This document shows positions 43,952-52,175 of a DNA stretch of 64,000 bases, in pieces (the stretch's first letter is position 1; the number at the start of each line of letters is the position of its first letter). The position numbers and the translations under genes were made by a program. The DNA is from JBJENW01 sp051880395. Lineage in GTDB: Bacteria > Bacillota > Clostridia > Lachnospirales > Lachnospiraceae. Under the pieces are notes generated by a model. It made no database searches. It saw nothing but the letters and a program-made list of their open reading frames with translations, and was not told where the DNA came from. The stretch lies in NCBI GenBank assembly GCA_051880395.1, contig JBJENW010000109.1, forward strand, positions 8,478 to 72,477. Direction: 5' to 3'.

Positions 43952-44420
43952 AAAATTCTGATTTGTCTGGCCAACCACTACTTTATTGGCCCCACGACCT
44001 TTTGGGGAGTTTGACGAAAAATATCTCAACCGGGGGAGTCCCTACGCGGACGTTTCCGGCATTCGGCTGGGAGAGAAGACAGGGAGCGACTGGTTCAAAT
44101 GTGGCTAGACAGAAATGAAGTCGAGTTCGGACGGGTGGGATTGGGATGCTTTATTTTTGCTGTTTTTCGAATGTCGGACAGTCTGCACAAAATTGTACGT
44201 GCAAGTAAGAATCAAAAACGGATTCTTTCTTGCACGTACAATTTTGCACAGCCAGTCCGCCGACCGAAAAAACAGCAAAGGCATCCCAATCCCACCCGCC
44301 CGAGCTCACTATCATTTCTGCCAAAGCCACATTTGAACCAGTCGCTCCCTGTCTTCTCTCCCAGCCGAATGCCGGAAACTGTGTATTGGAACCGATTGGT
44401 TGAGATGTTTTTCGTCAAGA
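43952..44420 (-). repeat. PalA-R3: ~470-bp giant structured palindrome, long type, inverted orientation
   Basis: Left terminal sequence AATTCTGATTTGTCTGGCC matches R1. Core arms are AAAAATATCTCAACC (left) and GGTTGAGATGTTTTTCGTC (right, to ~44416). The left arm carries ACGCGGACGTTTCCGG, so it reads on the minus strand like R2. The ~50-bp stem (~44053-44106 with ~44326-44377) differs from R2 at many positions on both strands in step, so pairing is kept. Loop strands CAGAAATGAAGTCGAGTTCGG and CCGAGCTCACTATCATTTCTG are identical to R2. Confidence 0.92.
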
Positions 44421-44783
44421 CTTAAAAAATGCGAGTCAGTAACGCAGGGATCTGCCCGACCATATTTCTATTATTTTGTACTATAATTTTCATTTCAAGT
44501 AGATAATTTTACGCTTGAAATATGTTGTATGTTCAGCGTTTCTAAGGACTATCCATAGAATGTGAACTTCCTCCACAATCAACTCTCACTTCGAGAAATC
44601 GTTGTTTTTTCAACATTTTTGATCAATTTCTTTTTAAATTTATGAGAGTTTATTTACTCTCTATATTTTAGTAGAAAATTTAGAAATCCCTTGAAAACAC
44701 AGCATTTTTTCAAACGAAAGTTCATTTTTCAAGGACGAATGAAAACTATATAGAAACATGGCGGAGCAAATCATGGCATTACT
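44421..44783. other. AT-rich spacer between PalA-R3 and PalA-R4
   Basis: No credible frame or ribosome site. Small hairpins are seen: ATTTCAAG (44492-44499) with CTTGAAAT (44514-44521), and GAGAG...CTCTC near 44643-44660. A TATAAT occurs near 44482 without a -35. I see no gene. Confidence 0.6.
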
Positions 44784-45272
44784 TCCCGCCACTTTTCAAA
44801 AATTCAAACGAAAAACATCTTAACCAATCGGTTTCCATACATAGTTTCCGGTATTTGGCGGGGGACGCACGGGGAGGGGCTGCTGGCTGGAAAGTGGCTT
44901 TGACAGAAATGATAGTGAGCTCGGGTGGGGAAACTTGCGATGCCTTTCCTGTCTTGCCGTAAGGCGGACCGGCTGTGCGGATGTGTACGCCAGAGAAAGA
45001 ATCCGTTTTTGAATCTTGCTCTGGCGTACACATCCGTGCAGACTGTCCGACATTCGGAAGACAGGAAAAATCAAGCATCGCAAGTTTTCCCACCCGAACT
45101 CGACTTCATTTCTGTCTAGCCACTTTCCAGCCAGCAGCCCCTCCCCGTGTGTCCCCCGCCAAATACCGGAAACGTCCGTGTAGGCCCCCCCTCTCAGTTG
45201 AGATATTTTCCGTCAAACTCCCAAAAAGTGGTGGAGTGAATAAAGTAGAAGTTTGCTCGACAAATCAGAATT
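44784..45272 (+). repeat. PalA-R4: ~490-bp giant structured palindrome, long type, direct orientation
   Basis: Left core arm CGAAAAACATCTTAACCAAT, right core arm GTTGAGATATTTTCCGTC (to ~45214), then a terminal part ending in CGACAAATCAGAATT, the inverse of the R1/R3 left end. The left arm has TACATAGTTTCCGG and the right CCGGAAACGTCCGTG, so it reads like R1. Its 51-bp stem (~44846-44896 with ~45119-45170) resembles R1 but with paired substitutions (CACATAAGG in R1 is ACGCACGGG here, matched on the other arm). The conserved loop pair is present. Confidence 0.92.
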
Positions 45273-45283
45273 GATAAAATTTG

Positions 45284-45344
45284 TTCACAATCTTATCACA
45301 AAAAAAGCGTTTCAATTTCTTGAAATGTACACAATCCGAACACA
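45284..45344 (+). promoter_or_regulatory. Direct repeats upstream of htrA
   Basis: TTCACAATCTTATCACA (45284-45300) and TACACAATCCGAACACA (45328-45344) share the pattern CACAATC-N2-A-N-CACA and are 44 bp apart, about four helical turns. TATATT at 45354-45359 is a possible -10. They may bind an envelope-stress regulator. Confidence 0.4.
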
Positions 45345-45452
45345 AATTCCTTGTATATTAAATAGCATAGAAAAGAAAAAACGTAGTTGCCAACAGGCGA
45401 TTGCAGAACTGGGATAGAGGCAACATTTACAATGGAAGGAGAAAGAGACAAT

Positions 45453-47060
45453 ATGATGAATGAAGAAAATAATCAGAACCAGAATCAGAATCCGTATAAC
45501 GGACAGGGGATGGAAAATAATATGCAGGGTGGTTATCAACAGATGCCGGAAAATGGGATGAATCAGCAGTCAGATCCGTATCAGTGGAGTACACAGAATA
45601 TGTACGGGTATAATGGAAATCCACAGGGGAATCCGTCGCAGAATCAAAATTATGGAGCAAATTGGAATCAGCAGAATACGTATTATGCTGGACCGGTTCC
45701 GCAGACAAAGAAAGAGAAAAAACCGAAAAATCCGAATAGTTTTGGAAACAAACTGGTCAGATGTACGGCATATGCACTGGCATTTGGTCTGGTTGGCGGA
45801 GCGTTATTTCAAGGAAGTAGTTATGTGACAGGAAATCTGCTTGGAAATCATACACAACAGCAGGCAGAAGCAACACAGACAGATGGAAAAAATAAAATCG
45901 CAGCGACAACGACAGCCGCTTCTTCGAATATCAAGACAACGACAGACGTGTCGGAACTGGTACCGAAGGTTATGCCATCGATCGTAGCCATTACCAATGT
46001 TTCGCAGGAAAGGGTACGGGATTTCTTCGGGCAGACGCAGATTCAGGAAGGAGAAAGTGCAGGAAGTGGAATTATTATAAAAGAGGACGACAAATATCTT
46101 TACATTGCAACTAATAATCACGTTGTATCGAATGCGGAGACATTGACAGTACAGTTTCAGGATAATTCCACAGCGACAGCAGAAATTCAGGGTACGGATA
46201 CAGACAATGATCTTGCTGTGATCAAGATTCAATTGTCCGAACTGAAAGATGATACGAAAAAGAATATCAAGGTTGCAGCCTTGGGAGATTCTGATCAGGT
46301 AGAAGTCGGAGAATCTGCAATTGCAATCGGAAATGCATTGGGTTATGGACAGTCTGTTACAACCGGTATCATCAGTGCAAAAGAGAGAAGTGTGACATTC
46401 CAGGATGAAACCAGTGGACAGAGTACGACAAATTATCTGATTCAGACAGATGCAGCAATCAATCCGGGAAACAGTGGAGGTGCACTGGTAAATCTGGAAG
46501 GCGAGATCATTGGAATTAACTCTTCGAAATATTCTGATACCTCAGTAGAGGGAATGGGATTTGCGATTCCGTCAAACAGAGTGAAGGAGAGCGTGGATCA
46601 GCTGATTGAGAAAGGATATATGACAAAAGCATATTTGGGCATTACAGGTGTAGATGTGACAGAAAGTGTGGCAAATACCTACAATATGCCGTCCGGTGTG
46701 TACATCAATGAGGTGTTTGATGATACTGGAGCATCTAAAGCTGGTTTGCAGCAGGGACAGATCATTACAGCTATTGATAAGAAAGAAATAACTTCTATGC
46801 AGGAGTTAAAAGCAGAAATCATTAAACACAAAGTAGGAGATACGATTACTTTGACTGTGCAGACCACAAAAAACAGCGAATATGTGGAGAGCAAGGTAAA
46901 AGTAGAACTTGGGGAATACAACGAAAAAGAAATCGAAGAGCAGCAGAGTGAATCAAATAGTCAGAATCAGCAGAAGCAGAAAAATCAGCAGGGACAGAAT
47001 CCATATGAAGATGGTGGAGAAGAAGATCCATTTGAAGAATATATGAATCCATTTAATTAA
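45453..47060 (+). CDS. htrA: HtrA/DegP-family serine protease with C-terminal PDZ domain
   Basis: Membrane-anchored quality-control protease acting outside the cytoplasmic membrane. The 535-residue protein has an Asn/Gln-rich cytosolic N terminus (1-85), a transmembrane helix (~107-128), a trypsin-like domain with triad H223 ('TNNHVVS'), D253 ('DNDLAVIK') and S341 ('NPGNSGGALV'), a PDZ domain (~400-500) and an acidic Gln-rich tail. Start 45453 uses GGAAGGAG; in-frame starts at 45387 and 45432 have no good site. A PalA element and direct repeats lie upstream. Confidence 0.93.
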   Translation: MMNEENNQNQNQNPYNGQGMENNMQGGYQQMPENGMNQQSDPYQWSTQNMYGYNGNPQGNPSQNQNYGANWNQQNTYYAGPVPQTKKEKKPKNPNSFGNKLVRCTAYALAFGLVGGALFQGSSYVTGNLLGNHTQQQAEATQTDGKNKIAATTTAASSNIKTTTDVSELVPKVMPSIVAITNVSQERVRDFFGQTQIQEGESAGSGIIIKEDDKYLYIATNNHVVSNAETLTVQFQDNSTATAEIQGTDTDNDLAVIKIQLSELKDDTKKNIKVAALGDSDQVEVGESAIAIGNALGYGQSVTTGIISAKERSVTFQDETSGQSTTNYLIQTDAAINPGNSGGALVNLEGEIIGINSSKYSDTSVEGMGFAIPSNRVKESVDQLIEKGYMTKAYLGITGVDVTESVANTYNMPSGVYINEVFDDTGASKAGLQQGQIITAIDKKEITSMQELKAEIIKHKVGDTITLTVQTTKNSEYVESKVKVELGEYNEKEIEEQQSESNSQNQQKQKNQQGQNPYEDGGEEDPFEEYMNPFN

Positions 47061-47080
47061 GAAAAGTTTTTATTGAGCAA

Positions 47081-47130
47081 AAAACTGTCGTTTTCACGAA
47101 GAAATGTTCGTGAAAACGACAGTTTTTTAA
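47081..47130. terminator. Bidirectional terminator between htrA and typA
   Basis: A 20-bp perfect stem, 47081-47100 with 47107-47126 (core CTGTCGTTTTCACGAA), with A/T tracts on both sides, shared by the convergent genes. Confidence 0.95.
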
Positions 47131-47135
47131 TGTAT

Positions 47136-48974
47136 TTATTTCTTAAATCCTGCACGTTTACGTAAAGTTGGATCTAGAATCCGTTTACGGATTCGCAGAT
47201 TTTCCGGAGTTACTTCAAGTAATTCATCATTATCGATAAATTCTAATGCCTGCTCTAAACTTAAGATCTTTGGTGGGACCAGAGTCAATGCTTCATCGGA
47301 AGAAGAAGTACGGGTGTTGGTCAGGTGTTTCTTTTTGCAGACATTGATCTCGATATCTTCTGCCCGGCTGCTCTGTCCGATGACCATACCGGAGTAAACT
47401 TTTTCACCTGGTCCGATGAATAATGTACCACGATCCTGCGCACTAAATAAGCCGTAAGTAACAGACTCTCCATTTTCAAATGCGATCAAAGAACCTTGTT
47501 TTCGATACTGAATATCTCCACGGTATGCATCATAGCCGTCAAAAATCGTATTGATGATACCGTTTCCCTTGGTATCGGTCATGAAATCGTTTCGATAACC
47601 GATGAGTCCACGGGAAGGAATACGGAATTCCAGACGTGTATAGCCGCCGGTGATCGGTCCCATGTTGCGAAGTTCTCCTTTTCGCTGACTTAGGGTATCA
47701 ATGACGGTACCGGTAAATTCATCCGGAACATCGACATATGCGATTTCCATCGGTTCTAATTTTTTACCGTTTTCATCGTAGTGATATAACACTTCTGCTT
47801 TGCTGACAGCAAATTCATATCCTTCTCGCCGCATATTTTCAATTAAAACAGATAAATGAAGCTCACCACGTCCAGAAACTTTAAAGCTGTCGGCATTATC
47901 GGTTTCTTCTACTCGTAAGCTGACATCAGTATTCAGTTCTTTAAACAGACGGTCGCGCAGATGACGGGAGGTAATAAATTTTCCTTCCTGACCAGCCAGC
48001 GGCGAATCGTTGACGGAGAAAGTCATCGAAATCGTCGGCTCGGAAATTTTCTGGAACGGAATGGCCTGCGGGTTATCCATAGAACAGATCGTATCTCCGA
48101 TATGGATATCTGAAATACCGGAAATTGCAACGATGGCACCGATGTTTGCTTCTTCGACATCGACTTTATTTAATCCGCTGAATTCGTACAGTTTGCTGAT
48201 ACGAACTTTCTGTTTTTTGTCCGGGTCGTGATGGTTTACAACGACAGCTTCCTGGTTTACTTTCAAGGAACCGTTATCAATTTTACCGACACCGATTCGT
48301 CCGACATACTCGTTATAATCAATGGTACTGATCAAAACCTGTGTATTGGCATCCGGATCACCTTCCGGAGCCGGGATATAATCTAAAATGGTGTCAAACA
48401 GCGGAGCCATGTTTTTATCATCATTGGATAATTCGCTCAGTTCGTTGACTGCATAGCCGTCTCTGGCAGATGCATAGAGGAATGGACAGTCTAACTGTTC
48501 ATCGGAAGCATCAAGATCCATAAATAACTCTAGTACTTCATCTACGACTTCTTCCGGTCTGGCTTCTGGACGGTCAATTTTATTCAAAACGACGATAACT
48601 GGCAGGTTTAAACCAAGTGCTTTCATCAGAACAAACTTGGTCTGTGGCATAACACCTTCATAGGCATCAACGAGCAAAACGACACCGTTTACCATTTTTA
48701 AGACACGTTCTACTTCACCACCGAAATCAGCATGTCCCGGGGTGTCAATGATATTGATTTTAGTGTCATTGTATTCTACGGCAGTGTTTTTTGAAAGAAT
48801 GGTGATACCTCTTTCACGCTCGATGTCATTGGAGTCCATGACACGTTCCTGCACTTCCTGATTCGCACGGAATGTACCACTTTGTTTCAATAACTGGTCT
48901 ACCAGTGTGGTTTTTCCATGGTCAACGTGAGCGATAATGGCGATATTACGAATATCCTCTCTTTTTTGTAACAT
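47136..48974 (-). CDS. typA: Ribosome-associated GTPase TypA/BipA
   Basis: Translational GTPase of the EF-G/LepA group, involved in ribosome assembly and stress adaptation. The 612-residue protein has G1 'AHVDHGKTTL', the switch region 'RERGITILSKNTAV', G3 'DTPGHADFGGEVE', G4 'LNKIDRPEARP' and the TypA-specific C-terminal domain ('IRKRILDPTLRKRAGFKK' at the end). Start 48974 (MLQKRED) follows GGAAGGAA; an in-frame ATG ten codons upstream is less well placed. Confidence 0.96.
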   Translation of the reverse strand: MLQKREDIRNIAIIAHVDHGKTTLVDQLLKQSGTFRANQEVQERVMDSNDIERERGITILSKNTAVEYNDTKINIIDTPGHADFGGEVERVLKMVNGVVLLVDAYEGVMPQTKFVLMKALGLNLPVIVVLNKIDRPEARPEEVVDEVLELFMDLDASDEQLDCPFLYASARDGYAVNELSELSNDDKNMAPLFDTILDYIPAPEGDPDANTQVLISTIDYNEYVGRIGVGKIDNGSLKVNQEAVVVNHHDPDKKQKVRISKLYEFSGLNKVDVEEANIGAIVAISGISDIHIGDTICSMDNPQAIPFQKISEPTISMTFSVNDSPLAGQEGKFITSRHLRDRLFKELNTDVSLRVEETDNADSFKVSGRGELHLSVLIENMRREGYEFAVSKAEVLYHYDENGKKLEPMEIAYVDVPDEFTGTVIDTLSQRKGELRNMGPITGGYTRLEFRIPSRGLIGYRNDFMTDTKGNGIINTIFDGYDAYRGDIQYRKQGSLIAFENGESVTYGLFSAQDRGTLFIGPGEKVYSGMVIGQSSRAEDIEINVCKKKHLTNTRTSSSDEALTLVPPKILSLEQALEFIDNDELLEVTPENLRIRKRILDPTLRKRAGFKK

Positions 48975-49023
48975 AAAAATATTCCTTCCTTCTATTTGAT
49001 CCATTTACATGTGTCCTCGACAG

Positions 49024-49078
49024 GGCCTAAAGAATTAGGCCGACCTTCTTATTTTATCATACTTTTGGCAAAGCGCAA
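49024..49078 (-). promoter_or_regulatory. Promoter and leader hairpin of typA
   Basis: Minus strand: TTGCGC (49078-49073), 16 nt, TAAAAT (49056-49051), then a leader hairpin GGCCTAA-TTCT-TTAGGCC (49041-49024). The remaining plus-strand side (49080-49388) is AT-rich and holds only a small hairpin CGAAAG/CTTTCG at about 49302-49322 before the SSB-like gene. Confidence 0.7.
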
Positions 49079-49388
49079 GTTTTTTCCTTAATTACAGTAT
49101 TTCTATGAAAAAATGTAAAAAAAAGGCGAAAAAAATTAGGAAAGATATACAAAAATGCCAAAGAAAAAAATAGTTTACATAGAAGGGAAAAAATATGATA
49201 TGATATAAGACAGTACAACACTTTTTTTAGTAGGAAATAAAGTGGTATCGACAGGGAAAGAGTAATTTCGTAATTTGGAAATGATAATTTAATAAGGCAT
49301 TCGAAAGGTCTAAATCTTTCGGAAAGTGAATAATATAAAATCAGAAGATACAGGCTGCGAGGACAGCTTAGAGGAAGGGAGAAATTTC

Positions 49389-50081
49389 ATGGCAGATAAA
49401 ATTATTGAAAACAATCAGGTAACAATTGTAGGTACGATCGTATCGGAGTTTGCGTTTAGTCACGAGGTATTTGGCGAGGGATTTTACATGGTTCAGGTAT
49501 CCGTGAACAGACTGAGCAACACAGCAGATTGTTTGCCGGTCATGGTCTCAGAGCGCTTGGTGGATGTAAAGAAAAGTTGCGTCGGACGTCAGGTAACAGT
49601 TACGGGACAGTTTCGCTCTTACAACCGGCATGAAGAAAAGAAGAATCGTTTGGTTCTGTCTGTATTTGCAAGAGAAATGGAATTTTCAGATGTCGAGGAG
49701 GGGGAACAGCAGACGAGTAACCAGATCTTTTTGGATGGCTACATATGCAAAGCACCGATTTACCGGAAAACACCACTTGGACGGGAAATCGCGGATCTGT
49801 TAGTTGCGGTCAATCGTTCGTATGGGAAATCGGACTATATTCCGTGCATCTGCTGGGGACGGAATGCGCGATATGCTTCTGGTTTTTCCATTGGAAATCA
49901 TGTACAGATCTGGGGACGGATTCAGAGTCGTGAATATGTAAAGAAGATTTCTGAGACAGAGGCAGAAAAACGAGTGGCGTATGAAGTGTCTGTCAGCAAA
50001 ATCGAATTTCTAGAGCAGGAGGCAGATGAACAGGCAGGTATAGAGCAGGAAACAGCAGAGAATTCGGAAACAGTTGAATAG
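49389..50081 (+). CDS. SSB-like protein with two OB folds
   Basis: A 230-residue protein containing two consecutive OB-fold units: residues ~10-95 ('NQVTIVGTIVSEFAFSHEV' start) and ~108-212 ('NQIFLDGYICKAPIYRKTPL', then 'ADLLVAVNRSYGKSDYIPC' and 'HVQIWGRIQSREYVKK'). The second resembles primosomal PriB/SSB domains. A Glu-rich acidic tail ends the protein, as in SSB, but the usual DDIPF tip is missing. It probably binds single-stranded DNA; it is not the main SSB, which normally has one OB fold. Start 49389 follows GGAAGGGAG. Confidence 0.75.
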   Translation: MADKIIENNQVTIVGTIVSEFAFSHEVFGEGFYMVQVSVNRLSNTADCLPVMVSERLVDVKKSCVGRQVTVTGQFRSYNRHEEKKNRLVLSVFAREMEFSDVEEGEQQTSNQIFLDGYICKAPIYRKTPLGREIADLLVAVNRSYGKSDYIPCICWGRNARYASGFSIGNHVQIWGRIQSREYVKKISETEAEKRVAYEVSVSKIEFLEQEADEQAGIEQETAENSETVE

Positions 50082-50259
50082 CTGCAAGTGGGAAAAGTTG
50101 CATTTTCAAAACAGATGTGGTATGTTTAAACAGAACGAAACCAGATAAAAGAGAAAGTTGCCCTGTGAAAAGTTTCGCAAGGCAGCTTGTCTTTTTCAAA
50201 GAAAAAACATCCGGTAAACGAAAAAAAACGGACACGGAGGATACTGGGAGGTATCGTTT

Positions 50260-50745
50260 ATGGAAGAAGGAAAAGTAAAGATTTTTTATGGGGAGGGAAG
50301 AGGAAAAACCAATGCTGCGATCGGACGTGCGATCCAGATGGCGGCACAGGGAAAAACAGCCACGATCATTCAGTTCTTGAAGCGCAAAGACGAGGATATG
50401 GATCGGATTATGGCACGATTGGAACCGGAAATCCGGTGTTTCCGCTTTGAAAAACGTGCGGAAAATTACGAAAATCTTTCTCTGCAGGAGCGGGAGGAAG
50501 AACGGATCAATTTGAAAAATGGTGTGAATTATGCGAAAAAAGTACTTCAGACAGGGGAAAGCAATTTATTGGTATTAGATGAAATACTAGGGCTGATCGA
50601 TTGTAAAATTATTGCATGGGATGAACTTTTACCTGCCATAGAAGCCAGATCCACAGATACAGAAGTGATTCTTACCGGTCGTGTGATCAACGAAGAGATC
50701 CGACAGGCTGCGGATGAAATCTGTCACATTGTAGCAGAGAAATAG
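50260..50745 (+). CDS. cobO: Cob(I)yrinic acid a,c-diamide adenosyltransferase
   Basis: ATP:corrinoid adenosyltransferase of the CobA/CobO/BtuR type, adding the 5'-deoxyadenosyl ligand to cobalamin or its precursors. The 161-residue protein has the P-loop-like 'FYGEGRGKTNAAIGRA' at residues 9-24 and 'LLVLDEILGLIDCK' and 'EVILTGR' near the end. GGGAGG precedes ATG. It stands alone here, which fits corrinoid salvage; no cobalamin riboswitch was found upstream. Confidence 0.92.
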   Translation: MEEGKVKIFYGEGRGKTNAAIGRAIQMAAQGKTATIIQFLKRKDEDMDRIMARLEPEIRCFRFEKRAENYENLSLQEREEERINLKNGVNYAKKVLQTGESNLLVLDEILGLIDCKIIAWDELLPAIEARSTDTEVILTGRVINEEIRQAADEICHIVAEK

Positions 50746-50764
50746 AGAAAATGATGCGGTTTGC

Positions 50765-50793
50765 TTGACAAGCAAAAAGCACAGTGCTATAGT
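50765..50793 (+). promoter_or_regulatory. Sigma-A promoter of the dapA-dapB leader
   Basis: TTGACA (50765-50770), 17-nt spacer, TATAGT (50788-50793), directly before the lysine riboswitch. Confidence 0.88.
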
Positions 50794-50838
50794 GAAAAAA
50801 GCAAGAGAAACGCTAAAATTTTAAATATCGCAAAAAAA

Positions 50839-51002
50839 GATAGAGGTTGCGTGATGCATAAGTAACCGATTGGATGTGGCAGACACAAGTGAAAGTCGGG
50901 GAAAGGGAAGCACGCCGAAAGTGCAGTACCTCTGCAGTGCTGTGCTTGGGCATAGGTTGAAGAAGTCTATGACTGTCATCAAGAGTTTGGTGGGGCGCTA
51001 TC
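50839..51002 (+). promoter_or_regulatory. Lysine riboswitch (L-box) of dapA-dapB
   Basis: The aptamer is recognised by its 5' GATAGAGGTTGCG (50839), ATAAGTA in the next arm, GTCGGGGAAAGGGAAGC, GCCGAAAGTGCAGT-like internal arms, and the 3' conserved CTGTCATCAAGAG followed by GGGGCGCTATC that closes P1 with GATAGAGG. It is followed by a terminator, so high lysine should lower dapA-dapB transcription. Confidence 0.9.
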
Positions 51003-51016
51003 ACGAATCATAGAAG

Positions 51017-51046
51017 AAAGCCGGCTTACCAGAGAGTCGGCTTTTT
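51017..51046 (+). terminator. Riboswitch-controlled terminator before dapA
   Basis: AAAGCCG (51017-51023) pairs with CGGCTTT (51038-51044), then TT. It is the expression platform of the lysine riboswitch. Confidence 0.85.
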
Positions 51047-51074
51047 GTATACTTTGTCTTTCTGTTTGCGAAAA

Positions 51075-51237
51075 ATGTTCTCTCGGAATCTCTTTGTGCT
51101 TGATTTTGTGAGATGATTTTTTGTCAGATGTGCACAAATTTATGAGGCGTACGTGGAACGTACGTTGATTAAATTTGTGTGCATCTGGCGGAAAATCAGC
51201 CGCAAAAGCGGGCACAAGGGAGATTCCGAGAGAACAT
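51075..51237 (+). repeat. PalB-2: 163-bp imperfect palindrome (second copy of 13793-13955)
   Basis: Same length, orientation and architecture as PalB-1. Substitutions keep pairing: the tip pair is CGTACGTGGAACGTACG (GAGC in copy 1), CTTGATTTTG pairs with CGGGCACAAG, and the outer arm is fully complementary GAGATTCCGAGAGAACAT. It ends 22 nt before the dapA start and lies after the riboswitch terminator, so every full-length dapA mRNA would carry it. Confidence 0.9.
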
Positions 51238-51259
51238 AAAATAAGTATGGAGGGCTGTC

Positions 51260-52150
51260 ATGGCAATTTTTGAAGGAGCAGGTGTTGCAATCGTCACACC
51301 GATGAAAGAAAATTTAGATGTAGATTATGAAAAATTAGAGGAACTTATTGAGTTTCAGATTCAAAACGGAACCGACTGTATCGTGATCGCAGGAACGACG
51401 GGCGAGAGTGCTACATTGACGATGCAGGAGCATGCAGAGGTGATCAAAAAAGCGATCGAATTCACAAAACATCGGATTCCGGTCATCGCAGGAACCGGTT
51501 CAAATTGCACAAGAACCGCAATTCAGTTGTCAAAGGAAGCAGAAGAAGCAGGGGCAGACGGACTTTTAGTTGTGACGCCATATTATAATAAAGCAACACA
51601 GGCCGGGCTGATCAGTCACTACAGCCAGATTGCAGATTCCGTAAAACTGCCGATCGTGATGTACAATGTACCAGGCAGAACCGGATGTAATCTGCTGCCG
51701 GAAACGGTTGCGACTTTATTCCAGACAAAATCGAATTTATGTGCATTAAAAGAAGCAACCGGAAATATGGCACAGGCATCAAAGACGATGTATCTGACAG
51801 ACGGTAAACTCGATATGTATTCCGGAGAAGATGGTTTAGTCGTACCATTGTTATCCATTGGCGCAAAGGGTGTTATTTCTGTGCTTTCTAATATCGCACC
51901 GGCTCAGACACATGAAATGGTAGCAAGCTTCTTAAATGGAGATGTAAAAAAGGCAAATGAGATTCAGAGAAAAGCAATACCATTGGTTGACGCACTGTTT
52001 TCAGAGGTAAATCCGATTCCGGTTAAGAAAGCATTGAATTTGATGGGAATGAATGTTGGAGGACTGAGAAGTCCGTTGACAGAGATGGATGCAGCAAAAG
52101 CAGAAGTATTGAAGGAAGCAATGAAGGAGTTTGGAATCAAACTGGCATAA
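51260..52150 (+). CDS. dapA: 4-hydroxy-tetrahydrodipicolinate synthase
   Basis: Condenses pyruvate with aspartate semialdehyde, the first committed lysine step. The 296-residue TIM barrel has 'GTTGESATLTMQEH', the catalytic Tyr in 'VVTPYYNKATQAGL', 'YNVPGRTGCNLLPET' with the second Tyr, and the Schiff-base Lys in 'LCALKEATGN'. ATGGAGGG precedes ATG. It is controlled by the lysine riboswitch and carries PalB-2 in its leader; dapB follows by 25 nt. Confidence 0.97.
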   Translation: MAIFEGAGVAIVTPMKENLDVDYEKLEELIEFQIQNGTDCIVIAGTTGESATLTMQEHAEVIKKAIEFTKHRIPVIAGTGSNCTRTAIQLSKEAEEAGADGLLVVTPYYNKATQAGLISHYSQIADSVKLPIVMYNVPGRTGCNLLPETVATLFQTKSNLCALKEATGNMAQASKTMYLTDGKLDMYSGEDGLVVPLLSIGAKGVISVLSNIAPAQTHEMVASFLNGDVKKANEIQRKAIPLVDALFSEVNPIPVKKALNLMGMNVGGLRSPLTEMDAAKAEVLKEAMKEFGIKLA

Positions 52151-52175
52151 GTGTACGAAAAGGAGAAAGAAAAAA

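Noticed and set aside
43952..45272. CRISPR array or insertion sequence at the repeat pair
   Set aside because: There are only two long palindromes, no short regularly spaced repeats and no transposase frame, so it is recorded as palindromic repeats.
50082..50259. Cobalamin riboswitch before cobO
   Set aside because: The conserved B12-box sequence is not present in the short upstream interval.
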